Below are positions 1 through 10,425 of a DNA stretch of 64,000 bases, one piece after another. A program made the position numbers and the translations under genes. Under the pieces are notes generated by a model. The model was not told where the DNA came from, did not search any database, and saw only the letters and a list, made by a program, of their open reading frames with translations. Source of the stretch: Nocardia sputorum (lineage in GTDB: Bacteria > Actinomycetota > Actinomycetes > Mycobacteriales > Mycobacteriaceae); the NCBI RefSeq assembly GCF_027924405.1, contig NZ_AP026978.1:7367166-7431165 (forward strand). Direction: 5' to 3'. Within the stretch, counting starts at the first letter, position 1; the number at the start of each line of letters is the position of its first letter.

Positions 1-828
1 GGCCGCGACGGCCTGCTGCGCGTCGGCGCCGAGCGCGACGGCGGCGGCCACCGCTTGTGCGGCATTGCCGCGATTGGCCCGGCCCGGCAGCGCGAGCCGC
101 AGCGGGAAACGCTTGCCCTCCGGGCCGACCAGATCGTCGCCGTCGAGCCACCAGTCCGGTTCCGGACGCTGGAAGTCCGCACCGGTGCTGCGCCAGTGCG
201 CGCCCTCCCAGACGATCGGCTCACCGCTGCGCGGGCAGCTGGTCGCGTCCATCGCCCAGCCGCTGCCCGCGGCCACCCACACCACGTTGGGGTGGTCGTA
301 GGCGATCGAGGTGACCAGTACGTCGTCGCAGTTGGCGACCACGACGGTGGCCGGGTGCTTCGCCAGGCCCGCGCGCAGCTTGCGCTCGATCATGTTGATC
401 TCGCCGACCCGGTCGAGCTGGTCGCGGCTGAGGTTCAGCAGCACCACCGCCGAGGGGTTCAGCGAATCGGTGACGTGCGGCAGGTGCAATTCGTCGACCT
501 CGATCGCGGCCAGCGGCGCGCGCCGGTGCGCGTTGAGCGCGGCGACGATGCCCGCGTCCATGTTCGCGCCGTCGGCCTGGGTCGCGACCGTGCCCAGTGT
601 GCTGAGCGCCGCGGTGGTCATCCGCGTGGTGGTGGACTTGCCGTTCGTACCGGTCACCAGCACGGTGCGCCGCTGCCGTCCCAGCTGATCCATGACGGTC
701 GGATCGATCTTCAACGCGATCAGGCCGCCGATCATCGAGCCCTTGCCGCGGCCCGCCTTCTGCGAGGCCCAGGACGCCGCGGCCGCCGCCGCCAGCGCGA
801 GCCGTCCGCGCACCGATATGTCTGCCAC
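1..828 (-). CDS. murT: Lipid II isoglutaminyl synthase subunit MurT (3' end outside window)
   Basis: Mur-ligase-family subunit that, with a GatD-type glutaminase, amidates the D-glutamate of lipid II in the cytoplasm. Reading starts at a GTG (826-828) and stays open to base 1, so the C-terminal part is missing. Visible are the ATP-binding motif TGTNGKSTTT at about residues 59-68, the central stretch VVLLNLSRDQLDR and the glycine-rich segment LPGRANRGNAAQAV. The region where MurT proteins usually carry a four-cysteine zinc ribbon reads SCPRSGEPIVW and then HWRSTGADF, so only the first cysteine survives. The partner gatD would be expected just beyond the left edge. Identification rests on the central Mur ligase motifs and the MurT-like layout. 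Confidence 0.88.
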   Translation of the reverse strand, partial: MADISVRGRLALAAAAAASWASQKAGRGKGSMIGGLIALKIDPTVMDQLGRQRRTVLVTGTNGKSTTTRMTTAALSTLGTVATQADGANMDAGIVAALNAHRRAPLAAIEVDELHLPHVTDSLNPSAVVLLNLSRDQLDRVGEINMIERKLRAGLAKHPATVVVANCDDVLVTSIAYDHPNVVWVAAGSGWAMDATSCPRSGEPIVWEGAHWRSTGADFQRPEPDWWLDGDDLVGPEGKRFPLRLALPGRANRGNAAQAVAAAVALGADAQQAVAA

Positions 829-893
829 GTCGCGAGTCTATGTTCGCGCCGCGATGGCGGCGCGTCGCGGTCGGGTGGCGTGGGCCACGCGGC

Positions 894-1535
894 TCACCCC
901 TGGTAGAGCTTGGCCGCGTAGTTCTCCGGCGCGTAGTAGCGCTCGAGTTCCTCCACCGTCTCGGTGACGTTCGTCTGCACCTCTTTGACCAGGCGGGCAG
1001 CGCTCGGCAAGGTGTCCTCCGGCCACTGGTCGGGCTCCCAGAGGTGACTGCGCATGAACGCCTTGGCGCAGTGGAAGAAGATCTGGTCGATGTCCACCTC
1101 GACGGCGAGGATCGGGCGATGCCCGCGCACCACCATGTCGTCGAAGTACGGCGCGTCGCGCACCAGCCGGGCGCGGCCGTTGATCCGCAGTGTCTCGCGG
1201 CGGCCCGGGATCACGAACAACAGGCCGACGTGCGGGTTGGCCAGGATGTTGAGGTAGCCGTCGGCGCGCCGGTTACCGGGGCGCTCCGGGATGGCGAGGG
1301 TGGTGTCGTCGAGCACCCGCACGAAACCCGCCGGATCACCCTTCGGGGAGGCGTCGCAGTTGCCGTGCGCGTCGCTGGTGCTCATCACCAGGAACGGTGA
1401 GGTCGCGATCCACTCCCGGTCCCGGGCGTGCAGCGCGGGGCGCTCCTTGGTGGCGACGCGGGGCGCCACCTCGCCGAGCAACGCTCGCAGATCCGCCGGG
1501 TCGGTGATCTCATCGGAGGCGGTGCTCTCGCGCAT
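894..1535 (-). CDS. PPOX-class FMN flavoprotein (pyridoxamine 5'-phosphate oxidase family)
   Basis: A split beta-barrel flavoprotein of 213 residues resembling the MSMEG_1061-type pyridoxamine phosphate oxidase-like family. The family motifs are FLVMSTSDAHGNCDASPKGD near residue 47 and then the barrel strands with PHVGLLFVIPGRRETLRING. The C-terminal part (ILAVEVDIDQIFFHCAKAFMRS) is the usual dimer and flavin-contact region. The start chosen is the ATG at 1533-1535, which gives the usual N-terminus. An upstream in-frame ATG at 1602-1604 would add 23 residues with no family resemblance. Substrate is unknown; the family includes oxidases and reductases of small molecules. It lies alone, 65 bases from murT. 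Confidence 0.8.
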   Translation of the reverse strand: MRESTASDEITDPADLRALLGEVAPRVATKERPALHARDREWIATSPFLVMSTSDAHGNCDASPKGDPAGFVRVLDDTTLAIPERPGNRRADGYLNILANPHVGLLFVIPGRRETLRINGRARLVRDAPYFDDMVVRGHRPILAVEVDIDQIFFHCAKAFMRSHLWEPDQWPEDTLPSAARLVKEVQTNVTETVEELERYYAPENYAAKLYQG

Positions 1536-1684
1536 AGTTCGATTCAAGCACCGTTCGCCGGGGATAGCGATCGAATTCTGTTCTGGCGATGGGAGATCGG
1601 TCACATGCGTTCAGACAGGGGCGTCGAACAGGTGGTCCTGTTCGTCGCTCCGTTGCAGACCTCCGATGATGGCAGGAGTTTCGG

Positions 1685-2119
1685 TTACCTCGCGATGAAG
1701 TCCACGGCCGTTTCCACATTTCCCGGCTGCATTCCAGCATCGGTCAGCACTTTGAAATCACATCGACTACGCAGCTTGTACCATCTTCCTCGATCGATCT
1801 TGACGCTCGAATGGAGGAGGTAGTCGCGCGGAATGTTCGGATGATCGTCGGAGTAGCCAGCTATACCGCCTATGGTTGTACGGCAATTCATGTCGCCGTA
1901 CACAACGCTCTGAGTCGCAGGCAGTAGCTTCAACGACCATGCGAACATGTTCGAACTGTAGCTCACCTGGCCCGTGAATTTTGCGATGTTGTTCTGGTAT
2001 TCGCGATATGCGGAACTCGCTGTGAACTCCAGGTCGGCTGGATTGGGTTCCGCAGCGGCTGAGTTCGGCATGCATAGAACTGCAATGGCGACGAATGTGG
2101 CCGCGAGCAGATATTTCAT
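1685..2119 (-). CDS. Small secreted protein of unknown function
   Basis: A protein of 144 residues with a clear Sec signal peptide: a short charged start MKYLL, a hydrophobic core and a probable cleavage after SAAA near residue 23. The mature part holds two cysteines (in DMNCRTT and SRCDFK) that could form one disulfide. A G-rich Shine-Dalgarno (GGGGGGG) lies just before the ATG. The gene begins 24 bases after the cold-shock-like gene on the same strand, so the two are probably co-transcribed. Base composition is visibly lower in GC than the surroundings, which suggests recent acquisition. I do not recognise the family. Confidence 0.6.
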   Translation of the reverse strand: MKYLLAATFVAIAVLCMPNSAAAEPNPADLEFTASSAYREYQNNIAKFTGQVSYSSNMFAWSLKLLPATQSVVYGDMNCRTTIGGIAGYSDDHPNIPRDYLLHSSVKIDRGRWYKLRSRCDFKVLTDAGMQPGNVETAVDFIAR

Positions 2120-2143
2120 TATCCCCCCCAGGAATGGCGTAAT

Positions 2144-2377
2144 TTACAACCAGTCTATTCTTACCGCGCGTAGAGTATGGGTGTCTTGTTGGGCGAATTC
2201 ATACTCGACCTCGACGTTGTCGCCTATCGAGATGGCGTCGAAATCCCGCCCGCGTAACGAGTCCAACCCGAACCAGATGTGATCTCCAGTGGCCGACTCG
2301 ACGATCCCTGTCGCGCGTTTGCTGTTCCATCGCCAGATTTTCCCCCGCGTTATCAATTCCCCCTCTTCCCCGCGCAT
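2144..2377 (-). CDS. Small cold-shock-domain-like protein
   Basis: A 77-residue protein whose core, RGKIWRWNSKRATGIVES followed by GDHIWFGLDSL and GDNVEVEYEF, follows the pattern of a cold-shock/S1-like OB fold (compare GTVKWFN...GFI in CspA). It probably binds nucleic acid, but the aromatic RNP motifs are only partly kept. The ATG at 2375-2377 is used. A TTG seven codons downstream, right after a GGGGGAA run, is an alternative start. It heads a two-gene unit with the secreted protein at 1685-2119. Like that gene it is less GC-rich than the neighbourhood. The fold assignment is by eye and should be taken as probable only. Confidence 0.55.
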   Translation of the reverse strand: MRGEEGELITRGKIWRWNSKRATGIVESATGDHIWFGLDSLRGRDFDAISIGDNVEVEYEFAQQDTHTLRAVRIDWL

Positions 2378-2471
2378 AGGCAGAGACTATCGCCTCGATG
2401 ATGGCGGCGCAACAAATATCCGAGCCCCGTGTCGACAGACCTCTCACCGGTCGGCGTCTACTGATCGCGAT

Positions 2472-4244
2472 TCAGGCCGGGACGTCGAACATATTCGGCT
2501 GCCCGGCCGCGTAGCGGTCGGCGTCGACCTGGCGCAGCGGTTCCAGCTCGGGCGCGCGGTACAGGGTGTACATCCGGCAGCGCTCCGCGTTCGAGCCGGC
2601 TACGTCCAGCAGCGCGTTCACCGCGGCGCGCGCGGACTCGTTGGCGCCCTCCATGGTGGCCAGATCGACGTTCGTGCGCACGTAATCGCCCGCCAGGAAG
2701 AGGTTCTCCAGCGCGCCGTGCGCCTGCGGGCGGTAGTCCCACGACCCCGCGGTGTTGATCAGCAGCGGGTCGGCGTTGGCGTTGCGCCGCCGGCCCTCCT
2801 GCCAGGTGATGCCCGGGTCGAGGAACCAGGAGTGCAGGTCGGCGTCACCCAGCACCTCGCCGCGATCGTCCAGGTGCGCCCGGATCTGCGCCCACGCTTC
2901 GCGTGCGATCTCCTCGTGGGTGCACTCCTTGGCCGGCTTGCCGAACAGGATGCCCGGGGTGTTCCAGTCGGAGATGTCCACCGACAGGCAGTCCTGCACA
3001 CCGCCGTCGCCGAACTCGGGCAGCTTGCGCCGCCACAACTGGTTCTGGCTGATCGAAGTGAGCGACCACGGCGCGTCGATATAGGCGGTATGGCCGCGTG
3101 AGATGTCGGCCTGCCTGCGCAGATAGAACTGAATGCCGTTCATCCAGTCGGTGACGAGGTGGTCCATCCCCGCCAATTCGGGCTGGACGTCGAGCACCTG
3201 CGGCGACCACAGGGCACGCGCCCGTTCGGCGGGCAGCGCGACGACGAAATAGTCCGCCTCGACGGTGCGCTGCGCGCCGGTCTCGTCCACCACGCGCGCC
3301 GCGACGATCCTGCGGTCGCGCACCTCCAGTTCGCGCACTTCGGCGCCCAGCACGAAGTCCGCCCCGAGTTCGCGGATCCGCCGCAACCACGGCTCGATCC
3401 AGACCGCGTTGGTGGGGCCGTTCAGCACGCGGTCCAGGCCGCCGTCGTTGCCGATCCCCATCGGGTTGCCGAGGAACTGCTCGCCCATCGTGCCGATGGT
3501 GCGCACGCTCGCCACGTTCTCCTTCGCGGCGACCATGATGCTGGTCAGCGTGCGCGAGAGCAGGGCGCGGAACTCATGCGAGCGCGCGTGACCGCCGACG
3601 AACTCGTGCCAGGAGGTGCGCTCCCACTGGCCGAGGCGGCGGGCGTCGCAGCTGGTGTTGAAGACCAGCAGGCGCTCGGCGAAGTAGATCCCCTCGTTCG
3701 GGGGCATCTTCAGCGCGGTGGACAGCGCCGCGCCGAGCGTCTCGCGGAAACTGGCTGCGGAGAATTCGGCGCGGGAGCGCGGACCGAGCGGAACGCGGAA
3801 GTCGTCGCCGCCGCGCCGGGCGAAGCGCGCTTCCGGCACCGCGACCAGGTTGTCCCATACGCCGTTCGCGTTGCCGGGGAACGGGATTCGGCGCATGGTG
3901 TCCGGCACGTGCTGGTAGAAGCCGGGGAAGAAGCGGAAGCCGTGTTCGCCGGGCAGGTCCGGTCGTCCTCCCGTTCCGGTGCCGGGCACGCCGACGCTGC
4001 GCGCTTTGCCGCCCCACGCGCGCTTTTCGTAGACGGTGACCTGGAATCCGCGTTCCGCGAGCTCGTGCGCGGCGGTGAGACCGGCGACACCGCCGCCCAG
4101 TACCGCGACCCGTCTTCCGCCGGGATTCGCCGCGGCCCGCGTCGGTCGCAACGCACCTGCCGTCAGCGCCCCCGCTGCCACCCCCGCCGCGACCGTGTTA
4201 CGAAGCAGTGCTCTTCGCGATACGGTCCATCGATTTTCTGCCAT
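2472..4244 (-). CDS. Tat-exported FAD-dependent amine oxidase-type oxidoreductase
   Basis: A 590-residue flavoprotein. The N-terminus carries a twin-arginine signal (SRRALLRN at about residue 9, followed by a hydrophobic alanine-rich stretch), so it is probably exported folded with FAD bound. The dinucleotide motif VAVLGGGVAGLTAAHELAE lies near residue 46 and is followed by the typical HGFRFFPGF segment. A second FAD contact, LFLAGDYVRTNVDLATMEGA, is near residue 530. This layout is that of the phytoene desaturase / hydroxysqualene dehydroxylase / amine oxidase superfamily, and the real substrate cannot be told. It stands alone between the low-GC pair and an exporter gene. Confidence 0.8.
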   Translation of the reverse strand: MAENRWTVSRRALLRNTVAAGVAAGALTAGALRPTRAAANPGGRRVAVLGGGVAGLTAAHELAERGFQVTVYEKRAWGGKARSVGVPGTGTGGRPDLPGEHGFRFFPGFYQHVPDTMRRIPFPGNANGVWDNLVAVPEARFARRGGDDFRVPLGPRSRAEFSAASFRETLGAALSTALKMPPNEGIYFAERLLVFNTSCDARRLGQWERTSWHEFVGGHARSHEFRALLSRTLTSIMVAAKENVASVRTIGTMGEQFLGNPMGIGNDGGLDRVLNGPTNAVWIEPWLRRIRELGADFVLGAEVRELEVRDRRIVAARVVDETGAQRTVEADYFVVALPAERARALWSPQVLDVQPELAGMDHLVTDWMNGIQFYLRRQADISRGHTAYIDAPWSLTSISQNQLWRRKLPEFGDGGVQDCLSVDISDWNTPGILFGKPAKECTHEEIAREAWAQIRAHLDDRGEVLGDADLHSWFLDPGITWQEGRRRNANADPLLINTAGSWDYRPQAHGALENLFLAGDYVRTNVDLATMEGANESARAAVNALLDVAGSNAERCRMYTLYRAPELEPLRQVDADRYAAGQPNMFDVPA

Positions 4245-4477
4245 GCGCCGCTCTGCCGCCTAGAACCGGGACCAACTTCCACGCCGGGCACTACTGTAAG
4301 GCGGCAATTCGGGGATCTCGCACCCACCCCGCAAAGCCATCGGGGCGTCGTGCGGAATCCGTGCGGGCGAGCACACGCGCGGGCGAGCGCTTCGGCGTCC
4401 GGTCGGTCGGCCCATCTGGTTGCGCAGAGCGGCGTCCTCGCCGTCGGCGGTGGCCGGATCCGGGCATGACCGCCTGG

Positions 4478-5437
4478 TCAGGCCGCGCGGCCGGCGTCGG
4501 CCAGTGCGGGGGCGCTCGGTGTCCCGGTGCGAATGTCCGCCGTCACCGCACGTGGCCTGCTCGACGTGGCGGCGAACGCGCCCGCCAGCACCACGAGGCC
4601 ACCGACCAGGGACATCGGGGTCGGTGTCTCGCCGAGGACGGCCCAGGCGGCGGCGATTCCGACGACCGGAACGAGCAACGAGAACGGGGCGACCGATCCC
4701 GCGGGATAGCGTCCGAGCAGATAGGTCCACAGTCCCGTGCCGACCACGGTGGCAAGGACGGCGATATAGGCGAGGGCCAGCAGTGCGGGCAAACCCTCGG
4801 TTGTGAACGACTCGGCCAAGGCCCGAGCGCCCGTCGTCGGCCCCTCGGCGACCACGGACAACGCGAACAGCGGCACCGGCGGGATAGCGGTGGTCCACAG
4901 CATCAGGTGCAGCGGATTGACGCCGGGAGTCTCGGTGCCGGCCAGCCGCGCGCCGATGTTGCCGAACGCCCAGCCGAGGCCGCCCGCCAGGGTCAGCAGC
5001 ACCGGCAACAGGGCGGCGTGGGCCAGCCGGTCCCATCCGATCACCGCCATGCCCGCCACCGCGACGGTAAGGCCCCCGACCTGGACCGGACGCATCCGCT
5101 CACCCAGCAGCAGCGTGCCGAGCAGCACGGTGAACGGCGCGGAGGACTGCAACACCAGCGAGGCGAGCCCGGTCGGCATGCCCACCCGCATCGCGGTGAA
5201 CAGGAACGCGAACTGCAAGATGCCGAAACCGGTGCCGTACAGCAGGATCCAGCGCATCCGTACCGCAGGACGCGGGACGAACAGCAGCGCGGGTACCGCG
5301 AGCACCGCGAATCGCAGCGCCGCGAAGAAGAACGGGGGGAAGTGGTCGAGCCCGATCCGGATGGCAAGGAAGTTCAAGCCCCAGAGCAGGACGACGGTGA
5401 GGCCGAGCAGGCGGTCGCGGTTGGTCACGTCATTCAT
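4478..5437 (-). CDS. EamA-family (DMT superfamily) metabolite exporter
   Basis: A 319-residue inner-membrane protein with about ten hydrophobic segments in two EamA repeats. The N-terminal half begins with LLGLTVVLLWGLNFLAIRIG; the second half contains LAYIAVLATVVGTGLWTYLLGRYPAGSVAP and ends near LGETPTPMSLVGGLVVLAG. Such proteins export amino acids or other small metabolites in exchange for protons. The gene is divergent from a LysR regulator 63 bases away, the common arrangement in which the regulator controls the exporter in response to its substrate. About 230 bases between its 3' end and the FAD oxidoreductase gene hold nothing I recognise. Confidence 0.85.
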   Translation of the reverse strand: MNDVTNRDRLLGLTVVLLWGLNFLAIRIGLDHFPPFFFAALRFAVLAVPALLFVPRPAVRMRWILLYGTGFGILQFAFLFTAMRVGMPTGLASLVLQSSAPFTVLLGTLLLGERMRPVQVGGLTVAVAGMAVIGWDRLAHAALLPVLLTLAGGLGWAFGNIGARLAGTETPGVNPLHLMLWTTAIPPVPLFALSVVAEGPTTGARALAESFTTEGLPALLALAYIAVLATVVGTGLWTYLLGRYPAGSVAPFSLLVPVVGIAAAWAVLGETPTPMSLVGGLVVLAGAFAATSSRPRAVTADIRTGTPSAPALADAGRAA

Positions 5438-5460
5438 CGTGCGGCTTGCTAACCATCAGA

Positions 5461-5493
5461 ACAATCGAATAATTGTGGATCAACAATGTAGAT
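5461..5493. promoter_or_regulatory. Candidate LysR operator in the EamA/LysR divergent promoter
   Basis: Two dyads lie in the 63-base gap between the divergent genes: ACAAT (5461-5465) with ATTGT (5472-5476), and ATC (5479-5481) with GAT (5491-5493), the latter fitting the T-N11-A core of LysR sites. Being the only AT-rich patch here, it probably also holds the promoters. Assignment to the neighbouring regulator is inference. Confidence 0.45.
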
Positions 5494-5500
5494 TTGCTTA

Positions 5501-6469
5501 ATGGATTTCGCCCCCGTCGCCCCCGGCTCCCCGATGGCGTTGGAGCGGCTGCGCGTGCTGCGTGAACTGGCCGATCGCGGCACTGTGGCCGCCGTCGCCG
5601 CGGCGCTGTCGATGACGCCTTCCGCCGTCTCCCAGCAGCTCAAGGTGTTGGCCAGGGAGGCGGGCGTGGCCCTGCTGGAACCGGACGGCAGGCGGGTCCG
5701 GCTCACCGACGCGGGACGCGCCTTGGTGGTGCGCGCCGACGAAGTGCTCGCCGCCATGGATCGCGCGGTCGCCGAGATGGCGCACTATCGCGGCTCGCCG
5801 CGCGGGCGGGTCCGCGTCGCGGTGTTCCCCTCGGGCGGCGCGCTATTGCTGCCGCATGTGCTGCCGGGCATGGTGGACAGCGGAGTCGACGTGGTCGCAC
5901 GGGACGAGGACGTGCCTCCGTCGGAAGTGGCGCGACTACTCGCCGATTACGATGTGGTCCTCACTCATCGCGACGAGCGCGCCGCGCCGATCACCGACCC
6001 GCGCGTCGCCACCCGGGTGCTCATGCGGGAGCCGATCGACGTCGTCGCGGCGCCGACGCACCGGCTGGCCGGCCGCTCGGCCGTCGCCCCGGAGGAATTG
6101 GCCGACGAGACCTGGCTGAGCGTGCGGGGCGGTTTTCCCGTCGACGACGTGCTGCGCTCGATCGCCACCGTGACCGGCGTGCAGCCGCGGATAGCGCAGC
6201 GCCTCAACGATTTCCGCGTCATCGAGACGTTGGTCGCCACCGGCTACGGCGTCGCGCTCATGCCGCGTTACGCGGTGGCCCACCCAGACCTGGCGGTGCT
6301 GCGGTTGTCCGGCGTGCGGGCCGCCCGGATGTACGAGCTGGCCACCCGGCCCCGCGCCGATGCCCGTCCGGCGATAGCGGCCGTGCTCACGGCGTTCGAA
6401 TCCGCCGCGGCGCTGGTGGCAGCCGATTCCGGGACGGCGCACGGAAAGGGCACCGCCGCACGGGCATAA
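5501..6469 (+). CDS. LysR-family transcriptional regulator
   Basis: A 322-residue regulator. The N-terminal winged helix-turn-helix reads RLRVLRELADRGTVAAVAAA then SMTPSAVSQQLKVLARE, close to the actinobacterial LysR pattern; the rest is a periplasmic-binding-protein-like effector domain (GRVRVAVFPSGGALLLPHV onward) ending at about residue 300. It is divergent from the EamA exporter and likely controls it and itself, through the dyads between them. The ATG at 5501 is used; an in-frame ATG twelve codons later (MALERLRVL) is an equally good start because no clear Shine-Dalgarno precedes either. Confidence 0.88.
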   Translation: MDFAPVAPGSPMALERLRVLRELADRGTVAAVAAALSMTPSAVSQQLKVLAREAGVALLEPDGRRVRLTDAGRALVVRADEVLAAMDRAVAEMAHYRGSPRGRVRVAVFPSGGALLLPHVLPGMVDSGVDVVARDEDVPPSEVARLLADYDVVLTHRDERAAPITDPRVATRVLMREPIDVVAAPTHRLAGRSAVAPEELADETWLSVRGGFPVDDVLRSIATVTGVQPRIAQRLNDFRVIETLVATGYGVALMPRYAVAHPDLAVLRLSGVRAARMYELATRPRADARPAIAAVLTAFESAAALVAADSGTAHGKGTAARA

Positions 6470-6500
6470 CTCCGGACGGCGGTACCGAATCGAGGACCGA

Positions 6501-8183
6501 TCAGAATCCCGGCGGCGGCTGATGCCGGTAGGGATGCTGAGCCTGCGAGCTGACGTAGCCGAAGTCGTCGGCGACCATGGCCGCCAGTTCGAGCAGCGCC
6601 CGCCGCGTCGGCTTGCTCACCAGTTCCAGATCGATCTCCGCGCCCTCGGCGAGGTGGTCGTCGAACGGCACCACCTGCACCGCGCGGGTGCGATCGAGAA
6701 ACAGTTTGCGCAGCTGGTCGAGGTCGACGGTGGACGCGCCGCGCCGGGAAGCGTTCACCACCACAACCGTTCGCTCCACGAGCTTGCCGTAGCCGTGGTG
6801 GTCGAGCCAGTCCAGCGTGGCCGAGGCGCTGCGTGCGCCGTCGATCGCGGGCGAGGTGACCAGCACCAGTGAGCTGGCCATATCCAGCACGCCCGCCATC
6901 GCGGAGTGCATCAGGCCGGTGCCGCAGTCGGTCAGGATGATGTTGTAGAACGACTGCAGGATGCCGATCGCCTTGCGGTAGTCCGCTTCACTGAACGCCT
7001 CGGAGACCGCCGGGTCCTGCTCACTGGCAAGCACTTCCAAGCGGCTCGGCGCCTGCGAGGTGTGCGCCCGCACGTCGGAGTACCTGGTGATGTGCTGATC
7101 CTCGAGCAGGTTGCGCACCGTGGAGCGGGTCTGCCGCGGCACCCGGTGGGCGAGCGTGCCGAGGTCGGGATTGGCATCGATCGCGATGACCCGGTCGCCG
7201 CGCTGCGAGGCGAAGGTGGAGCCGAGACCGACCGTGGTGGTGGTCTTCCCGACGCCGCCCTTGAGCGAGAGGATCGCGATCCGGTAATCCCCGCGCACCG
7301 GCTGGTTCACCCGGTCGACGAGGTCCTGGTAGACGATGTCCGCCGCCGACTCGCCCGGGTTGATCATGCCGCCGGACGCCTTGTGCACCGCACGGCGCCA
7401 ACCGCTGCGCGGCGCCCTGCGAGCCCGCCGGAGCAGATTCAGGTCGTTGACCGAATGCCCCGGCTGGCCGGGCTGCGGCACATGCTGCGGTTGGAACGGC
7501 GGCGCGGACTGATGCGGCGGACCGCCCTGCCAGCTCGGCACCTGCGGTTGCCCGATCGGCGGCGGAGGCGGCGGTTGGTAAGGGGGAGGCGGAGGCTGAT
7601 GGGTCACCGGCGGGGGTGGCGGCGCCCAGCTGTAGATGGGTCCGCTGGGCTGATCAGGTTGCGGCGCAGCGGCTTCGGGTTGCGCGGAATCCACGGGCAC
7701 CCGCCGGACCAAGCCGTCGCCGCCGATCTCCTGGCGGTACTCCCCGTAACCGGGATGGGGTCCGTCCGGCGGTGTGGCTATGGGATGGCTACCGCTGTGA
7801 CTCGACGGCGGCTGAAATGCGCCGGTAGGGAACGGCTCACCCGGAAAAGGCGAGGGCGGGGGATACGCACCCGGACTCGGCGGGGCGTACGAGCCGTAGG
7901 GCTCGGCCGGTCCGGCCTGCGGGGGCGCCCAAGCCTGTGCCGGTGCGGCGGCTTGGGGGTAGGCCGTGGTCTGCTCCGACGAACCTTGCGGCTCCGGCTG
8001 TTCGGGCTGTGCGTCGGGCTGGGCAGGCCCATCCGTCACGTCGGTTTCCTTCGCTTCCGCGCCGCCGATCGGCTCGGCCGACGGGTCGATGGCCGCTGAC
8101 TCCGCGTCGCTGACTTCGGCCGTATCCACGGAATGACTCTGCAGCCAGGGCGGAGAGGTCGGATTGTGGTCGTTAGTTGTCAC
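6501..8183 (-). CDS. ParA/MinD-family ATPase with long proline-rich N-terminal tail
   Basis: A 560-residue protein. About the first 260 residues are a low-complexity tail rich in proline, glutamine and alanine (runs such as PPPYQPPPPPP). It is followed by a ParA/MinD ATPase with the deviant Walker A motif [14 protein letters not shown], a switch region AIDANPDLG and ILTDCGTGLMHSAM. This plan is shared with EspI-type and other ATPases linked to ESX secretion in actinobacteria, but no ESX gene is present here. The start is the GTG at 8181-8183, preceded by GGGGGA at good distance; an upstream TTG would add 23 residues. A role in localising a membrane or pole complex is inference. Confidence 0.78.
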   Translation of the reverse strand: MTTNDHNPTSPPWLQSHSVDTAEVSDAESAAIDPSAEPIGGAEAKETDVTDGPAQPDAQPEQPEPQGSSEQTTAYPQAAAPAQAWAPPQAGPAEPYGSYAPPSPGAYPPPSPFPGEPFPTGAFQPPSSHSGSHPIATPPDGPHPGYGEYRQEIGGDGLVRRVPVDSAQPEAAAPQPDQPSGPIYSWAPPPPPVTHQPPPPPYQPPPPPPIGQPQVPSWQGGPPHQSAPPFQPQHVPQPGQPGHSVNDLNLLRRARRAPRSGWRRAVHKASGGMINPGESAADIVYQDLVDRVNQPVRGDYRIAILSLKGGVGKTTTTVGLGSTFASQRGDRVIAIDANPDLGTLAHRVPRQTRSTVRNLLEDQHITRYSDVRAHTSQAPSRLEVLASEQDPAVSEAFSEADYRKAIGILQSFYNIILTDCGTGLMHSAMAGVLDMASSLVLVTSPAIDGARSASATLDWLDHHGYGKLVERTVVVVNASRRGASTVDLDQLRKLFLDRTRAVQVVPFDDHLAEGAEIDLELVSKPTRRALLELAAMVADDFGYVSSQAQHPYRHQPPPGF

Positions 8184-8330
8184 GGTTCCCCCATCTGCTC
8201 GGGAGTTCGAGCAGAGAGCTCGGCGCTTGGAGTGCGAATCCCACGCTAGCACGGGGTTCGCTACGCCGTGTCGCGGTAGGCATGCCGCACCTGGGAGCGG
8301 TACGCCGCCACAACCCGTCTGCCCCAGCGA

Positions 8331-8370
8331 GATCGGGCGCCGCGCGGTGGAACCGTCGCGACGCCCGATC
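8331..8370 (-). terminator. Hairpin downstream of leuA
   Basis: Perfect 9-base arms GATCGGGCG (8331-8339) and CGCCCGATC (8362-8370) enclose a partly paired GC-rich loop, 21 bases past the leuA stop. No T-run follows, as is common for actinobacterial terminators. Confidence 0.5.
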
Positions 8371-8391
8371 GAATCCTGCCGGAATGCCCGG

Positions 8392-10323
<1,932 letters not shown>

Positions 10324-10425
10324 TTACCGTGCCGCGAGTAGGCCGGAAAGGGAGGTCCCTTCGTCGGGTCATCCGACGACAACGCTACCGTTCGGTCCGG
10401 CAGTGGACACGTCGAAGGATTCGCT

